From an uncultured Lactobacillus sp. (GTDB lineage Bacteria > Bacillota > Bacilli > Lactobacillales > Lactobacillaceae): a DNA stretch of 64,000 bases. Below, piece by piece: positions 56,957 through 64,000 of this stretch. The DNA lies in assembly GCA_937916845.1 (NCBI GenBank), contig CALFSK010000021.1:1-64000 (forward strand). The letters run 5' to 3'. The first letter of the stretch is position 1. Each line of letters begins with the position of its first letter. Made by a program: the position numbers and the translations under genes. The notes below the pieces were generated by a model. It ran no database searches and was not told the origin of the DNA. It was given only the letters and a program-made list of their open reading frames with translations.

Positions 56957-57481
56957 ATGGCAAATGAACGGACTTACGCGAATTGGCAAGCGCGCATGCA
57001 AAAGGTAATTTTACCTAAGTGGACGGAGTTACCTAATTTTGATTTGTATATGGACCAAGTATTATTATTGATCAATGAAACGTTACAACCATTAGGTGTT
57101 GATCCGGTGACTGCGGCGATGATCAATAATTACGTGAAACACAAAGTCATCTTGTCACCGATCAAGAAAAAGTACCAAATCATGCAGCTGGCAGACATTA
57201 TCGTGATTAGTCTGTTGAAGCCAAGTTATCCGTTAGATAAGATTCGTCAGGGAATCGATCAAGTAACGGCTACCGGCTATCCTAAGCGGGCGTATGATAG
57301 CTTTATCACGGCTTTAACTGCTCAATTGCACCATCTAGATGCACCGGTATCAATTTCTGATCAGGATCCTAGTGGGGGATTAACCGTTGCCGCGGCACAG
57401 TTAATTGTCAACAAATTGCGAACTGACGAACTATTACGGATCAATCAAGCTCAAGTTCGACCACAACAAATTGAAAAATAG
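56957..57481 (+). CDS. DUF1836 protein, possible MerR-like regulator
   Basis: The 174-residue protein matches DUF1836: LPNFDLYMDQVLLLINETL, AAMINNYVKHKVILSPIKKK and IMQLADIIVISLLK. The first part of this family looks like a winged or MerR-type helix-turn-helix, so DNA binding is plausible but untested. The start at 56957 follows AGGAGGGG; the ATG at 56939 precedes it. It is monocistronic, with a good promoter and a terminator. Confidence 0.8.
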   Translation: MANERTYANWQARMQKVILPKWTELPNFDLYMDQVLLLINETLQPLGVDPVTAAMINNYVKHKVILSPIKKKYQIMQLADIIVISLLKPSYPLDKIRQGIDQVTATGYPKRAYDSFITALTAQLHHLDAPVSISDQDPSGGLTVAAAQLIVNKLRTDELLRINQAQVRPQQIEK

Positions 57482-57490
57482 TTTTTTGCA

Positions 57491-57540
57491 GCGGAACGGG
57501 GTGACTGATGAAGCAATAATTCAGTCGACGTTCCGTTTTC
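57491..57540 (+). terminator. Rho-independent terminator
   Basis: CGGAACG...GTGACTGA pairs with TCAGTC...CGTTCCG, followed by TTTTC. Confidence 0.7.
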
Positions 57541-57606
57541 AGTTGCCGTCAGCAGACTGCTTTAGTATGATTAAAGAGTAAAAAAGACAATTGCAAACAA
57601 TCTAAA

Positions 57607-57657
57607 AGATTATTTAATTAAACGTATTAGGCGCCTAATACGTTCGGAAAATAATCT
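57607..57657. promoter_or_regulatory. Perfect 24-bp palindrome with outer arms before the LytTR regulator
   Basis: 57621-57644 is a perfect palindrome (half-site AACGTATTAGGC). It is flanked by a second inverted pair AGATTATTT (57607-57615) and AAATAATCT (57649-57657), so the whole could fold into a 20-bp interrupted stem. It ends 24 bases before the regulator ATG and no T tract follows, so it is not a classical terminator. It may be an operator or a translation-control hairpin. Confidence 0.6.
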
Positions 57658-57680
57658 AACGATGAGAAAGAGTGATATTA

Positions 57681-58430
57681 ATGAAGGTGTTTATCAGCGA
57701 CGATCAGGAACCGCAGCGTCTCTGGTTAAACGACATCATCGCAGCGCAGTTAGATGACTTACATTTTAACTACGAGATAGCGTCTGCTTGGCAGCCGGCC
57801 GATGTGTTGGCAACCGTTAAAGCGAGTACTGGTCCAAACATTTACTTTTTAGATATCGTGCTTCAGCGTGAAATTAATGGGATTCAGTTAGCCTCTAAAA
57901 TCCGTGACTACGATCCGGATGGGTTCATTGTTTACGTCACGATTCGTGATGACATGATGCCGGAGACGTTGAGTGCGATGACGACGCCCACGGGTTTTAT
58001 TTCTAAGGCAAACATGTTTGACCGTGACCAGTTCATTCCGCAAGTCCGCCAAGTGCTGCAGGTCATCAAAAAACGGCTGGTAAAGCTACAGGCCATCCCG
58101 GAACCGACGTTGACGGTTCATAGTGGCGCGTTATTATTAACGATAAAGCTTGCGGATATTCTCTATTGTGAGAAAATCCACGGTCTCCGGACGACGCGCA
58201 TTGTGACTGATAGTCAGGCCTACGTCGTGCATAAGAATTTAAATACGATTAAAGCCCAGTTGACCACCGCACGATTTTTTAATGACTTCCAAAGTTACGC
58301 GTTAAACTTGGAAAAAGTGGTGACCGTTGACTTTAATAAGGGGCATATCAGCATGCTCAATGGGGATTGTTTGTCATTTAGCCGTGGCACAATCAAGAAG
58401 TTACGGGCTTATTATCAAACTCAAGAATAG
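57681..58430 (+). CDS. LytTR-family response regulator (AgrA/ComE type), orphan
   Basis: The 249-residue protein has a receiver domain with acidic ISDDQE, phospho-acceptor Asp58 in NIYFLDIVL, Thr87 and Lys109, and a C-terminal LytTR DNA-binding domain (about 145-245; ILYCEKIHGLRTTRIV, FNDFQSYALNLEKV). AgrA-type regulators serve peptide quorum sensing or bacteriocin control, but no histidine kinase, peptide precursor or exporter is nearby. The frame opens at GTG 57672; ATG 57681 has AAAGAG eight bases upstream. It is followed nine bases on by the HD gene. Confidence 0.87.
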   Translation: MKVFISDDQEPQRLWLNDIIAAQLDDLHFNYEIASAWQPADVLATVKASTGPNIYFLDIVLQREINGIQLASKIRDYDPDGFIVYVTIRDDMMPETLSAMTTPTGFISKANMFDRDQFIPQVRQVLQVIKKRLVKLQAIPEPTLTVHSGALLLTIKLADILYCEKIHGLRTTRIVTDSQAYVVHKNLNTIKAQLTTARFFNDFQSYALNLEKVVTVDFNKGHISMLNGDCLSFSRGTIKKLRAYYQTQE

Positions 58431-58439
58431 GATGATAAA

Positions 58440-59093
58440 ATGATTTCGGATACACAGTTAACAGCAATAAAAGCGTACGCGTTAGACCGACTAGCGCAAG
58501 ACCACAGTGGTCACGGAACTGATCACCTGCAACGGGTCAATCAGCTTGCACGCCGGTTAGCAGTTGCAGAAGGGGCGGATTTAAATCTTACCCTAGCGGC
58601 GGCTTGGGTGCACGATGTGATCGACGATAAGTTAATGGCTGATCCTAAAAAGGCTCACGCGGCGCTTGCAGAAGAGTTAACGACGTTGGCGGTATCCGAT
58701 GAGGCTCAAACGGCGATTTTTGATATCATTGACCACATGTCCTTTAGTAAATCGTTCGGCGGTCTTCAAAAACTGAGCTTGGAAGGTCAAATTGTGCAGG
58801 ATGCGGACCGGTTAGATGCGATTGGGGCCATTGGGATTGCCCGAGCACTCTACTATTCCGGCCACGTTGGTGAAAAGATTTATGATCCAGAGGTGGCACC
58901 ACGCCTGCACATGACTAAAGAACAATATCGCAACCAACCAGGAACAGCCATCAACCATTTTTATGAAAAACTGTTCAAACTGGCGGATTTGATGAATACT
59001 CCGGCAGCTCAGGCGTTGGCGCAACGGCGAACGGCCGTAATGCACGCGTTTGTGGATCAATTTAAAGCTGAATGGACGGCGGATGACGAGTAA
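58440..59093 (+). CDS. HD-domain phosphohydrolase (YedJ-like)
   Basis: The 217-residue protein has the HD motif: GHGTDHLQRV, AAAWVHDVIDDK and QDADRLDAIGAIGIARAL, which give the His and Asp metal ligands. It should hydrolyse a nucleotide or phosphoester. It belongs to the YedJ-like proteins whose substrate is not settled. It follows the LytTR gene by nine bases, so it is probably cotranscribed. A bidirectional terminator ends it. Confidence 0.87.
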   Translation: MISDTQLTAIKAYALDRLAQDHSGHGTDHLQRVNQLARRLAVAEGADLNLTLAAAWVHDVIDDKLMADPKKAHAALAEELTTLAVSDEAQTAIFDIIDHMSFSKSFGGLQKLSLEGQIVQDADRLDAIGAIGIARALYYSGHVGEKIYDPEVAPRLHMTKEQYRNQPGTAINHFYEKLFKLADLMNTPAAQALAQRRTAVMHAFVDQFKAEWTADDE

Positions 59094-59108
59094 ATCAATG
59101 ATTATTTA

Positions 59109-59152
59109 ACTAAAAAAGGTATTTCAGAAATTTCTGAAATACCTTTTTTAGT
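59109..59152. terminator. Bidirectional terminator
   Basis: ACTAAAAAAGGTATTTCAGA and its complement form a stem of about 20 bp between convergent genes, with the T tract within the arm. Confidence 0.87.
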
Positions 59153-59931
59153 TAAGCACGGTTAGTCAAAATCTGAGTAATCAACATGACGAACAGTGAC
59201 ACGATTAAGGAGTAACATAAAATAATTGCGAGGGTGAATCCCCAAGAAACGAGGACTTGAATCCAGCTAGTAATGCCAAGTAACGTCAAAATGGTCGTCA
59301 CCACGACGATGACGCCGAACGTACTGTATAGGCCAACGGCACTGTTTTCATAGTCGGCCGGACTAAGGTCGAACCCGCCCAACACAATTGTGACGGTTAA
59401 GAAGAGTAGCAGTAACGCTTGCCACCAACCAACGGGTGTTGACACTAAGGCTTGCCAGCTGCCGGACCAATCCGGTCGTGACGGGGTCTCTGCCAGCTTC
59501 AAGATGGCTTGAGCAAGTCCCGGCGCTAACCAGAGATCAAGGCCGAGCAATGCTGCGGTACAGCCAAAGATCGGCGCAATTCCAATAAACAGGTTACCAA
59601 TGACCTGATAAGGGTCGTGACGGTTCCAAGTATGGTTGACGTAGCCAAGTGCGAGATCGTCATCATCATCGGTATTTGGGTGGAGGTGTGGTCGTTTGAG
59701 CAACTGCACCGACTGAATACCGTGCCTGAAAATAATGGCCAAAATGAGGTGGCTGATTTCATGAAGCATGATCCCTAAAAAGCCACAGTAAACTTGACTA
59801 TTAATTCCAAAATGGTTGACGAGATTCGCCTTGCTACGGCGATTAATGAATGTTAGCAGTCCGGCGAAACCACCGGGAATGCCAAGGGTAATTAGGAGGA
59901 CCAATAAGTTGTTTTCAACAAGTTCTTTCAC
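59152..59931 (-). CDS. Integral membrane protein with HEXXH motif
   Basis: The 259-residue protein has about six membrane segments. The second or third contains GIMLHEISHLILAIIF, a HEXXH zinc motif (His about 52-56), reminiscent of intramembrane metalloproteases such as the M50 family. A second M50 element (NPDG or LDG) is not evident, so proteolysis is uncertain. A charged loop with five Asp in a row (TDDDDDLA, about 85) follows the motif. It starts five bases after ybaK and so is cotranscribed; GGAG ribosome site. Confidence 0.65.
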   Translation of the reverse strand: MKELVENNLLVLLITLGIPGGFAGLLTFINRRSKANLVNHFGINSQVYCGFLGIMLHEISHLILAIIFRHGIQSVQLLKRPHLHPNTDDDDDLALGYVNHTWNRHDPYQVIGNLFIGIAPIFGCTAALLGLDLWLAPGLAQAILKLAETPSRPDWSGSWQALVSTPVGWWQALLLLFLTVTIVLGGFDLSPADYENSAVGLYSTFGVIVVVTTILTLLGITSWIQVLVSWGFTLAIILCYSLIVSLFVMLITQILTNRA

Positions 59932-59935
59932 ATGA

Positions 59936-60442
59936 TCACTCCGTTATTTCACCAAAGGTGCCATGAACGAGTTTGCGTAAATCGTTGGCATCAATTTCAA
60001 TTGAACGACCAATCTTGCCAGAAGAGACCAAAATGTGGCCCTGCTGTTTGGCCCCATCGTTGATAAAAATCGGGAATTTTTTAGTTTCCCAAATACCAAC
60101 GGGTGTATTGGCGCCGTGTTGGTAGCCAGTTGTGCGTTCAAGGTCTTTTAAAGGAATCATGCCCACTTTTTTATTCCCAGAGAGTTTTGCTAATTTTTTG
60201 TAGCTCAGGTGTTCATCTATAGGAAGTACGCCAACAAGGGGCCCTGTTTTATTGCCAATTAGCGCCAGCGTCTTGTAAATGTGGTGTTCATCGACACCGA
60301 GATGGTCAACTTGTAATTGTTCAACGTCGCCCTCAGTTTCGGTTGGAAATTCGTATTGCTGGTAACTAATATTAGCTTTGTCGAGAATTTTCTCGACGAG
60401 TGTCTTACCTAATTGATCTTTTTTCTTACTTTTTTTTGACAT
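59936..60442 (-). CDS. ybaK: Cys-tRNA(Pro)/Cys-tRNA(Cys) deacylase YbaK-type
   Basis: The 168-residue YbaK/EbsC protein hydrolyses mischarged Cys-tRNA(Pro). The typical DEHHIYKTLALIG, LSYKKLAKLSGNKKVGM and TGYQHGANTPVGI stretches are present. It has a lysine-rich N-terminus. The gene is upstream of the membrane HEXXH gene in a two-gene unit. The intergenic region to gntR is divergent. Confidence 0.9.
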   Translation of the reverse strand: MSKKSKKKDQLGKTLVEKILDKANISYQQYEFPTETEGDVEQLQVDHLGVDEHHIYKTLALIGNKTGPLVGVLPIDEHLSYKKLAKLSGNKKVGMIPLKDLERTTGYQHGANTPVGIWETKKFPIFINDGAKQQGHILVSSGKIGRSIEIDANDLRKLVHGTFGEITE

Positions 60443-60473
60443 ATCTATCCCTCTTAATTATAAAATGCGACCC

Positions 60474-60528
60474 AATTTTAAAAATGGACCGGTGCAATTT
60501 ACCCAAAGCCCTAAAACTCTGCTATACT
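60474..60528 (+). promoter_or_regulatory. gntR promoter with operator box 1
   Basis: An extended -10 TGCTATACT (TATACT 60523-60528) pairs with a weak -35 TTACCC (60499-60504). Overlapping that -35 is a 28-base box at 60474-60501 (starting AATTTTAAAAATGGACCG), which is repeated with 23 of 28 matches ahead of phosphoketolase at 61388-61415. The position suggests autorepression by the GntR protein. Confidence 0.7.
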
Positions 60529-60562
60529 GAAGGCAATGAATTTACGATAAGGGGGGATTATG

Positions 60563-61288
60563 ATGGCAGATTTAGTCTACCAACAAGTTATTACCGACCT
60601 CAATAAACGCATTATGGCCAACGAATTTAGCGATAAAAAGTTACCAGATGAACGGAGTCTTAGTGAGCAATATCAGGTTAGCCGAAGTTCCATCAAACGT
60701 GCTTTAAACGTGCTGGCGAACCAGGGCCTGATCTTCAAAAAACGTGGATCAGGAACGTTCATTAATCCATTATATCTTAAAAATCAATCTTCATTTAAGT
60801 ATGAAGGCACAAATTTAGGAATTACGGATAGTTTGAATACGGAAGGAGCTAAGCCTAGTATTCAATTATTAGACTTTCAAGTCATTCCTGCAAGTCCAGA
60901 GTTGCAACAAGACTTGTTTTTGGCGCCAGACGAGTTTGTGTATGAAATTAAACGATTACGGTTGCTTGATGATCAGGCGTTCATGATCGAAACGGGCTAC
61001 ATTCCCATCAAGCTAGTCCCAGAATTGAATCGGCAAGTTGTCAGTGGCTCAATTTTCAACTATGTCCAAAAGACTTTGCACTCGGCCGTAACGAAATCGT
61101 TTCTGTCGATAGCTGCGGATAGTTCAAATGCGGAGGATCAGCAGTTATTGAATTTGAAGCCAGTTGAACCCGTGGGAGTGATGAGTGGGATCTTCTTTTT
61201 AGATGACGGGACACCGTTTGAGGTCTCAAACATGCGGTTGCACTACCGTTATATGAAGTATACGACCTTTGTCTCAACGAATGGCTAA
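60563..61288 (+). CDS. GntR/HutC-family regulator of phosphoketolase (inferred)
   Basis: The 241-residue protein has a GntR winged helix (about 1-70; DERSLSEQYQVSRSSIKRAL and KKRGSGTFI) and a UTRA effector domain (about 90-240; FVYEIKRLRLLDDQAFMIET, YIPIKLVPEL). UTRA domains bind sugar phosphates or similar ligands. The likely start is ATG 60563, six bases after a G-rich site; ATG 60560 is also possible. It lies upstream of and in the same orientation as phosphoketolase, with a shared operator. A pentose phosphate effector is an inference. Confidence 0.85.
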   Translation: MADLVYQQVITDLNKRIMANEFSDKKLPDERSLSEQYQVSRSSIKRALNVLANQGLIFKKRGSGTFINPLYLKNQSSFKYEGTNLGITDSLNTEGAKPSIQLLDFQVIPASPELQQDLFLAPDEFVYEIKRLRLLDDQAFMIETGYIPIKLVPELNRQVVSGSIFNYVQKTLHSAVTKSFLSIAADSSNAEDQQLLNLKPVEPVGVMSGIFFLDDGTPFEVSNMRLHYRYMKYTTFVSTNG

Positions 61289-61387
61289 GGACAACGATGG
61301 CTAAATCGCAATTAAACTAAATTTTTAAAAAATCATTATACGTTAAAACGGGTCACCATCAAGGGTCGGGCTCGTTTTTTTTAGCCA

Positions 61388-61415
61388 AATTTTAAAATTG
61401 GACCGTCCCAATTAA
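61388..61415 (+). promoter_or_regulatory. Operator box 2 upstream of phosphoketolase
   Basis: The 28-base box starts AATTTTAAAATTGGACCG and ends CAATTAA, with 23 of 28 matches to the box in the gntR promoter. It contains an imperfect dyad (ATTGG...CCAAT). It ends nine bases before the phosphoketolase -35, a position fit for activation, or for roadblock-type repression. Confidence 0.7.
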
Positions 61416-61423
61416 CAAAAAGG

Positions 61424-61471
61424 TTGATTTTTTAAAATAAGTTGGTAGAATAGAACCTGTAAACGATAACA
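61424..61471 (+). promoter_or_regulatory. Phosphoketolase promoter with perfect cre site
   Basis: TTGATT (61424-61429), a 16-base spacer and TAGAAT (61446-61451) form the promoter. TGTAAACGATAACA (61458-61471) matches all 14 positions of the CcpA consensus TGWAANCGNTNWCA and overlaps the predicted start, so CcpA should repress the gene on glucose. Confidence 0.85.
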
Positions 61472-61518
61472 GTTACTCATGGAAATCGATTAAATCGCAA
61501 ATTAAGGAGTGTTTTGAA

Positions 61519-63885
61519 ATGGCAACAGATTACTCATCACCAGCATATTTGCAAGAAGTAGACAAGTACTGGCGGGCAGCAAACTACCTCTCAGTTGGTC
61601 AACTTTACCTAAAAAATAATCCACTATTACAACAGCCTTTAAAGGCAAGTGACGTTAAGGTCCATCCAATTGGCCATTGGGGTACAATTGCGGGTCAAAA
61701 CTTTATTTACGCCCATTTAAACCGGGTTATCAATAAGTACAACTTAAAGATGTTCTACGTCGAAGGTCCCGGTCATGGTGGCCAAGTTATGGTTTCTAAC
61801 TCATACTTGGACGGTACTTATACCGACATCTACCCTGAAATGACACAAGACCTTGAAGGGATGCAAAAACTCTTCAAACAATTCTCATTCCCAGGTGGGG
61901 TTGCTTCACATGCCGCACCTGAAACACCAGGTTCAATCCACGAAGGTGGCGAACTCGGTTATTCAATTTCACACGGTACTGGTGCGATTTTAGATAACCC
62001 AGATGAAATTGCCGCCGTCGTTGTTGGTGATGGGGAATCCGAAACTGGTCCATTAGCAACTTCATGGCAATCAACGAAGTTCATCAACCCAATCAACGAT
62101 GGGGCCGTCTTACCAATCTTGAACTTAAATGGGTTTAAGATTTCTAACCCAACCATCTTTGGCCGGACTTCTGACGCCAAGATCAAGCAATACTTCGAAA
62201 GCATGAACTGGGAACCAATCTTTGTTGAAGGCGACGATCCTGAAAAGGTTCACCCAGTATTAGCTAAAGCAATGGATGAAGCGATTGAAAAGATCAAAGC
62301 AATTCAAAAGAACGCACGTGAAAACAATGACCCAACTTTACCAATGTGGCCAATGATCGTCTTCCGCGCACCTAAGGGTTGGACTGGTCCTAAATCATGG
62401 GATGGCGAAAAGATCGAAGGTTCATTCCGTGCGCACCAAATTCCAATTCCTGTCGATCAAAACGACATGGAACACGCTGACGCCTTAGTCGACTGGTTGA
62501 AGTCTTACAAGCCAGAAGAATTATTTAACGAAGATGGGACTTTGAAGGATGATATCAAAGCCATCATCCCACAAGGTCAAAGTCGAATGGCTGCTAACCC
62601 AATCACCAATGGTGGGGTTGACCCTAAGGCCTTGAACTTACCAGATTTCCGCGATTACGCTGTTGATACAACGAAACGCGGCGCAAACGTTAAGCAAGAT
62701 ATGATCGTCTGGTCAGACTATTTACGTGACGTTATCAAGAAGAACCCAGATAACTTCCGGTTGTTCGGACCTGACGAAACGATGTCTAACCGGTTGTATG
62801 GGATTTTTGAAGCAACTAACCGTCAATGGTTGGAAGACATTCACCCAGACAGTGACCAATACGAAGCACCAGCAGGTCGGATTTTGGATGCGCAATTATC
62901 CGAACATCAAGCTGAAGGTTGGTTAGAAGGTTACGTCTTAACTGGTCGGCACGGTTTGTTTGCAAGTTACGAAGCGTTCTTACGGGTCGTGGATTCAATG
63001 TTGACCCAACACTTCAAGTGGTTGCGGAAAGCCAATGAACTTGACTGGCGTAAAAAGTACCCGTCACTTAACATCATTGCGGCTTCAACCGTATTCCAGC
63101 AAGACCATAACGGTTACACCCACCAAGATCCAGGTGCCTTGACCCATTTGGCTGAAAAGAAACCGGAATACATCCGCGAATACTTGCCAGCCGATGCTAA
63201 CAGTCTGTTAGCTGTTGGGGACGTTGTCTTACGTAGCCAAGAAAAGATTAACTACGTTGTCACGTCCAAGCATCCTCGTCAGCAATGGTTCAGTATTGAT
63301 GAAGCTAAGCAGTTGGTTGACAATGGCTTAGGTATCATCGACTGGGCAAGTACTGACCAAGGTAGTGAACCAGACATCGTCTTTGCGGCGGCTGGTACGG
63401 AACCAACGTTGGAAACTTTGGCTGCGATTCAGTTATTGCATGACAACTTCCCAGATATGAAGATTCGGTTTATCAACGTTATCGATATCTTGAAGTTACG
63501 TAGTCCTAAGAAGGATCCTCGTGGGTTATCTGATGAAGAATTTGACCATTACTTTACTAAGAATAAGCCAGTTGTCTTTGCATTCCACGGCTATGAAGAC
63601 TTAGTACGGGATATCTTCTTCGATCGTCACAACCATAATTTATACGTTCATGGTTACCGTGAAAACGGGGACATCACAACGCCATTTGACGTACGTGTGA
63701 TGAACCAAATGGATCGCTTTGACATTGCGAAGTCAGCAATTGCCGTTCAACCAGAAATGGTCGACAAGGGCGCTTCCTTTGTACAAGACATGGACAACAT
63801 GTTAGCAAAACACAATGCTTACATTCGTGATGCCGGGACTGATTTGCCAGAAGTTAACGATTGGCAATGGCACGGCTTGAAATAA
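61519..63885 (+). CDS. xpk: Xylulose-5-phosphate/fructose-6-phosphate phosphoketolase
   Basis: Phosphoketolase cleaves xylulose 5-phosphate (and often fructose 6-phosphate) with phosphate to acetyl phosphate plus glyceraldehyde 3-phosphate. The 788-residue TPP enzyme has normal length. [12 protein letters not shown] (142-153) is the first signature, GDGESETG (170-177) with following NLNG binds Mg-TPP, and EGPGHGG (82-88) lines the site. The strong AAGGAGTG ribosome site supports the start. Codon use is highly biased, suggesting strong expression. GntR and CcpA sites lie upstream. It gives the heterofermentative pentose route together with zwf. Confidence 0.97.
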   Translation: MATDYSSPAYLQEVDKYWRAANYLSVGQLYLKNNPLLQQPLKASDVKVHPIGHWGTIAGQNFIYAHLNRVINKYNLKMFYVEGPGHGGQVMVSNSYLDGTYTDIYPEMTQDLEGMQKLFKQFSFPGGVASHAAPETPGSIHEGGELGYSISHGTGAILDNPDEIAAVVVGDGESETGPLATSWQSTKFINPINDGAVLPILNLNGFKISNPTIFGRTSDAKIKQYFESMNWEPIFVEGDDPEKVHPVLAKAMDEAIEKIKAIQKNARENNDPTLPMWPMIVFRAPKGWTGPKSWDGEKIEGSFRAHQIPIPVDQNDMEHADALVDWLKSYKPEELFNEDGTLKDDIKAIIPQGQSRMAANPITNGGVDPKALNLPDFRDYAVDTTKRGANVKQDMIVWSDYLRDVIKKNPDNFRLFGPDETMSNRLYGIFEATNRQWLEDIHPDSDQYEAPAGRILDAQLSEHQAEGWLEGYVLTGRHGLFASYEAFLRVVDSMLTQHFKWLRKANELDWRKKYPSLNIIAASTVFQQDHNGYTHQDPGALTHLAEKKPEYIREYLPADANSLLAVGDVVLRSQEKINYVVTSKHPRQQWFSIDEAKQLVDNGLGIIDWASTDQGSEPDIVFAAAGTEPTLETLAAIQLLHDNFPDMKIRFINVIDILKLRSPKKDPRGLSDEEFDHYFTKNKPVVFAFHGYEDLVRDIFFDRHNHNLYVHGYRENGDITTPFDVRVMNQMDRFDIAKSAIAVQPEMVDKGASFVQDMDNMLAKHNAYIRDAGTDLPEVNDWQWHGLK

Positions 63886-63911
63886 GCAGTTACTTTAATT
63901 AAGTCATCATA

Positions 63912-63957
63912 AAACAGGCGCTTTAGTGGAATTGAATTCCGCTAAAGCGCCTGTTTT
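63912..63957 (+). terminator. Rho-independent terminator
   Basis: AAACAGGCGCTTTAG / CTAAAGCGCCTGTTT stem with an AT-rich loop and T5. It ends phosphoketolase. Confidence 0.9.
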
Positions 63958-63965
63958 TGGTTGTA

Positions 63966-64000
63966 TTAAATTAGTCGTTCCGCCGGGCAGCACTGGTGTG
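63966..64000. repeat. Truncated end of a fourth family B repeat
   Basis: TAAATTAGTCGTTCCGCCGG and the following GCAG match the reverse complement of the 3' end of family B copy 1 (26343-26363) with about four differences in 21 bases. The rest lies beyond the window. It is probably the outer end of another copy starting right after the phosphoketolase terminator. Confidence 0.45.

Overview
The window looks like chromosome of a Lactobacillaceae species close to Lactiplantibacillus plantarum. The evidence is the gene order pyrR-pyrB-pyrC-carA-carB-pyrD-pyrF-pyrE, a purEKCSQLFMNHD operon, rexB-rexA (addB-addA), and an Xfp-type phosphoketolase that strongly resembles plantarum Xpk1 as I remember it, but with many substitutions. 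A sister species is therefore as likely as L. plantarum itself. I see no phage, plasmid, CRISPR array, rRNA or tRNA, and no intact insertion sequence. The content is core metabolism.

Layout. 1-4.8 kb: a membrane-anchored alpha/beta hydrolase and an alpha-carbonic anhydrase (minus strand), a tyrosine/lipid phosphatase, and two tandem flavin reductases; the second is fused to a PAS domain and a tail with three flavinylation-like motifs. 5.0-16.4 kb: the complete de novo purine operon to IMP, with a canonical promoter and a PurBox at the spacing used by PurR activators. 16.5-20.9 kb: an AraC regulator and an ABC-exporter/two-component operon. 21-25.8 kb: two purine permeases, the second under a guanine riboswitch, and a PucR regulator. 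25.9-36.3 kb: the pyrimidine operon with two PyrR attenuators, bracketed by two copies of an undescribed hairpin-rich repeat (family A). 36.4-43.8 kb: the RexAB helicase-nuclease. 43.9-51.5 kb: GNAT, an SDR-like protein, dapA plus aminotransferase with a divergent MocR regulator that lacks the PLP lysine, and zwf. 51.5-60.4 kb: an efflux pump, nrdI, a CorC-like protein, small heat-shock protein, several small unknowns, an orphan LytTR regulator behind a perfect palindrome, an HD hydrolase, a membrane HEXXH protein and YbaK. 60.5-63.9 kb: a GntR regulator and phosphoketolase, linked by a shared 28-nt operator candidate and a perfect cre site.

How it fits together. The purine and pyrimidine operons make IMP and UMP, both drawing on PRPP, glutamine and bicarbonate (carbonic anhydrase may help supply the latter). 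The permeases and the PyrR and riboswitch controls balance salvage against synthesis. Zwf and phosphoketolase are the entry and exit of the heterofermentative pentose-phosphate route, which also supplies PRPP precursor. RexAB and NrdI belong to DNA repair and dNTP supply.

The least explained signals are two families of dispersed, covarying, multi-hairpin intergenic repeats. Family A has two full copies. Family B has two full copies and two copies cut by the window ends. All coordinates and starts were judged by eye from ribosome binding sites; several genes are reassigned to GTG or TTG starts.
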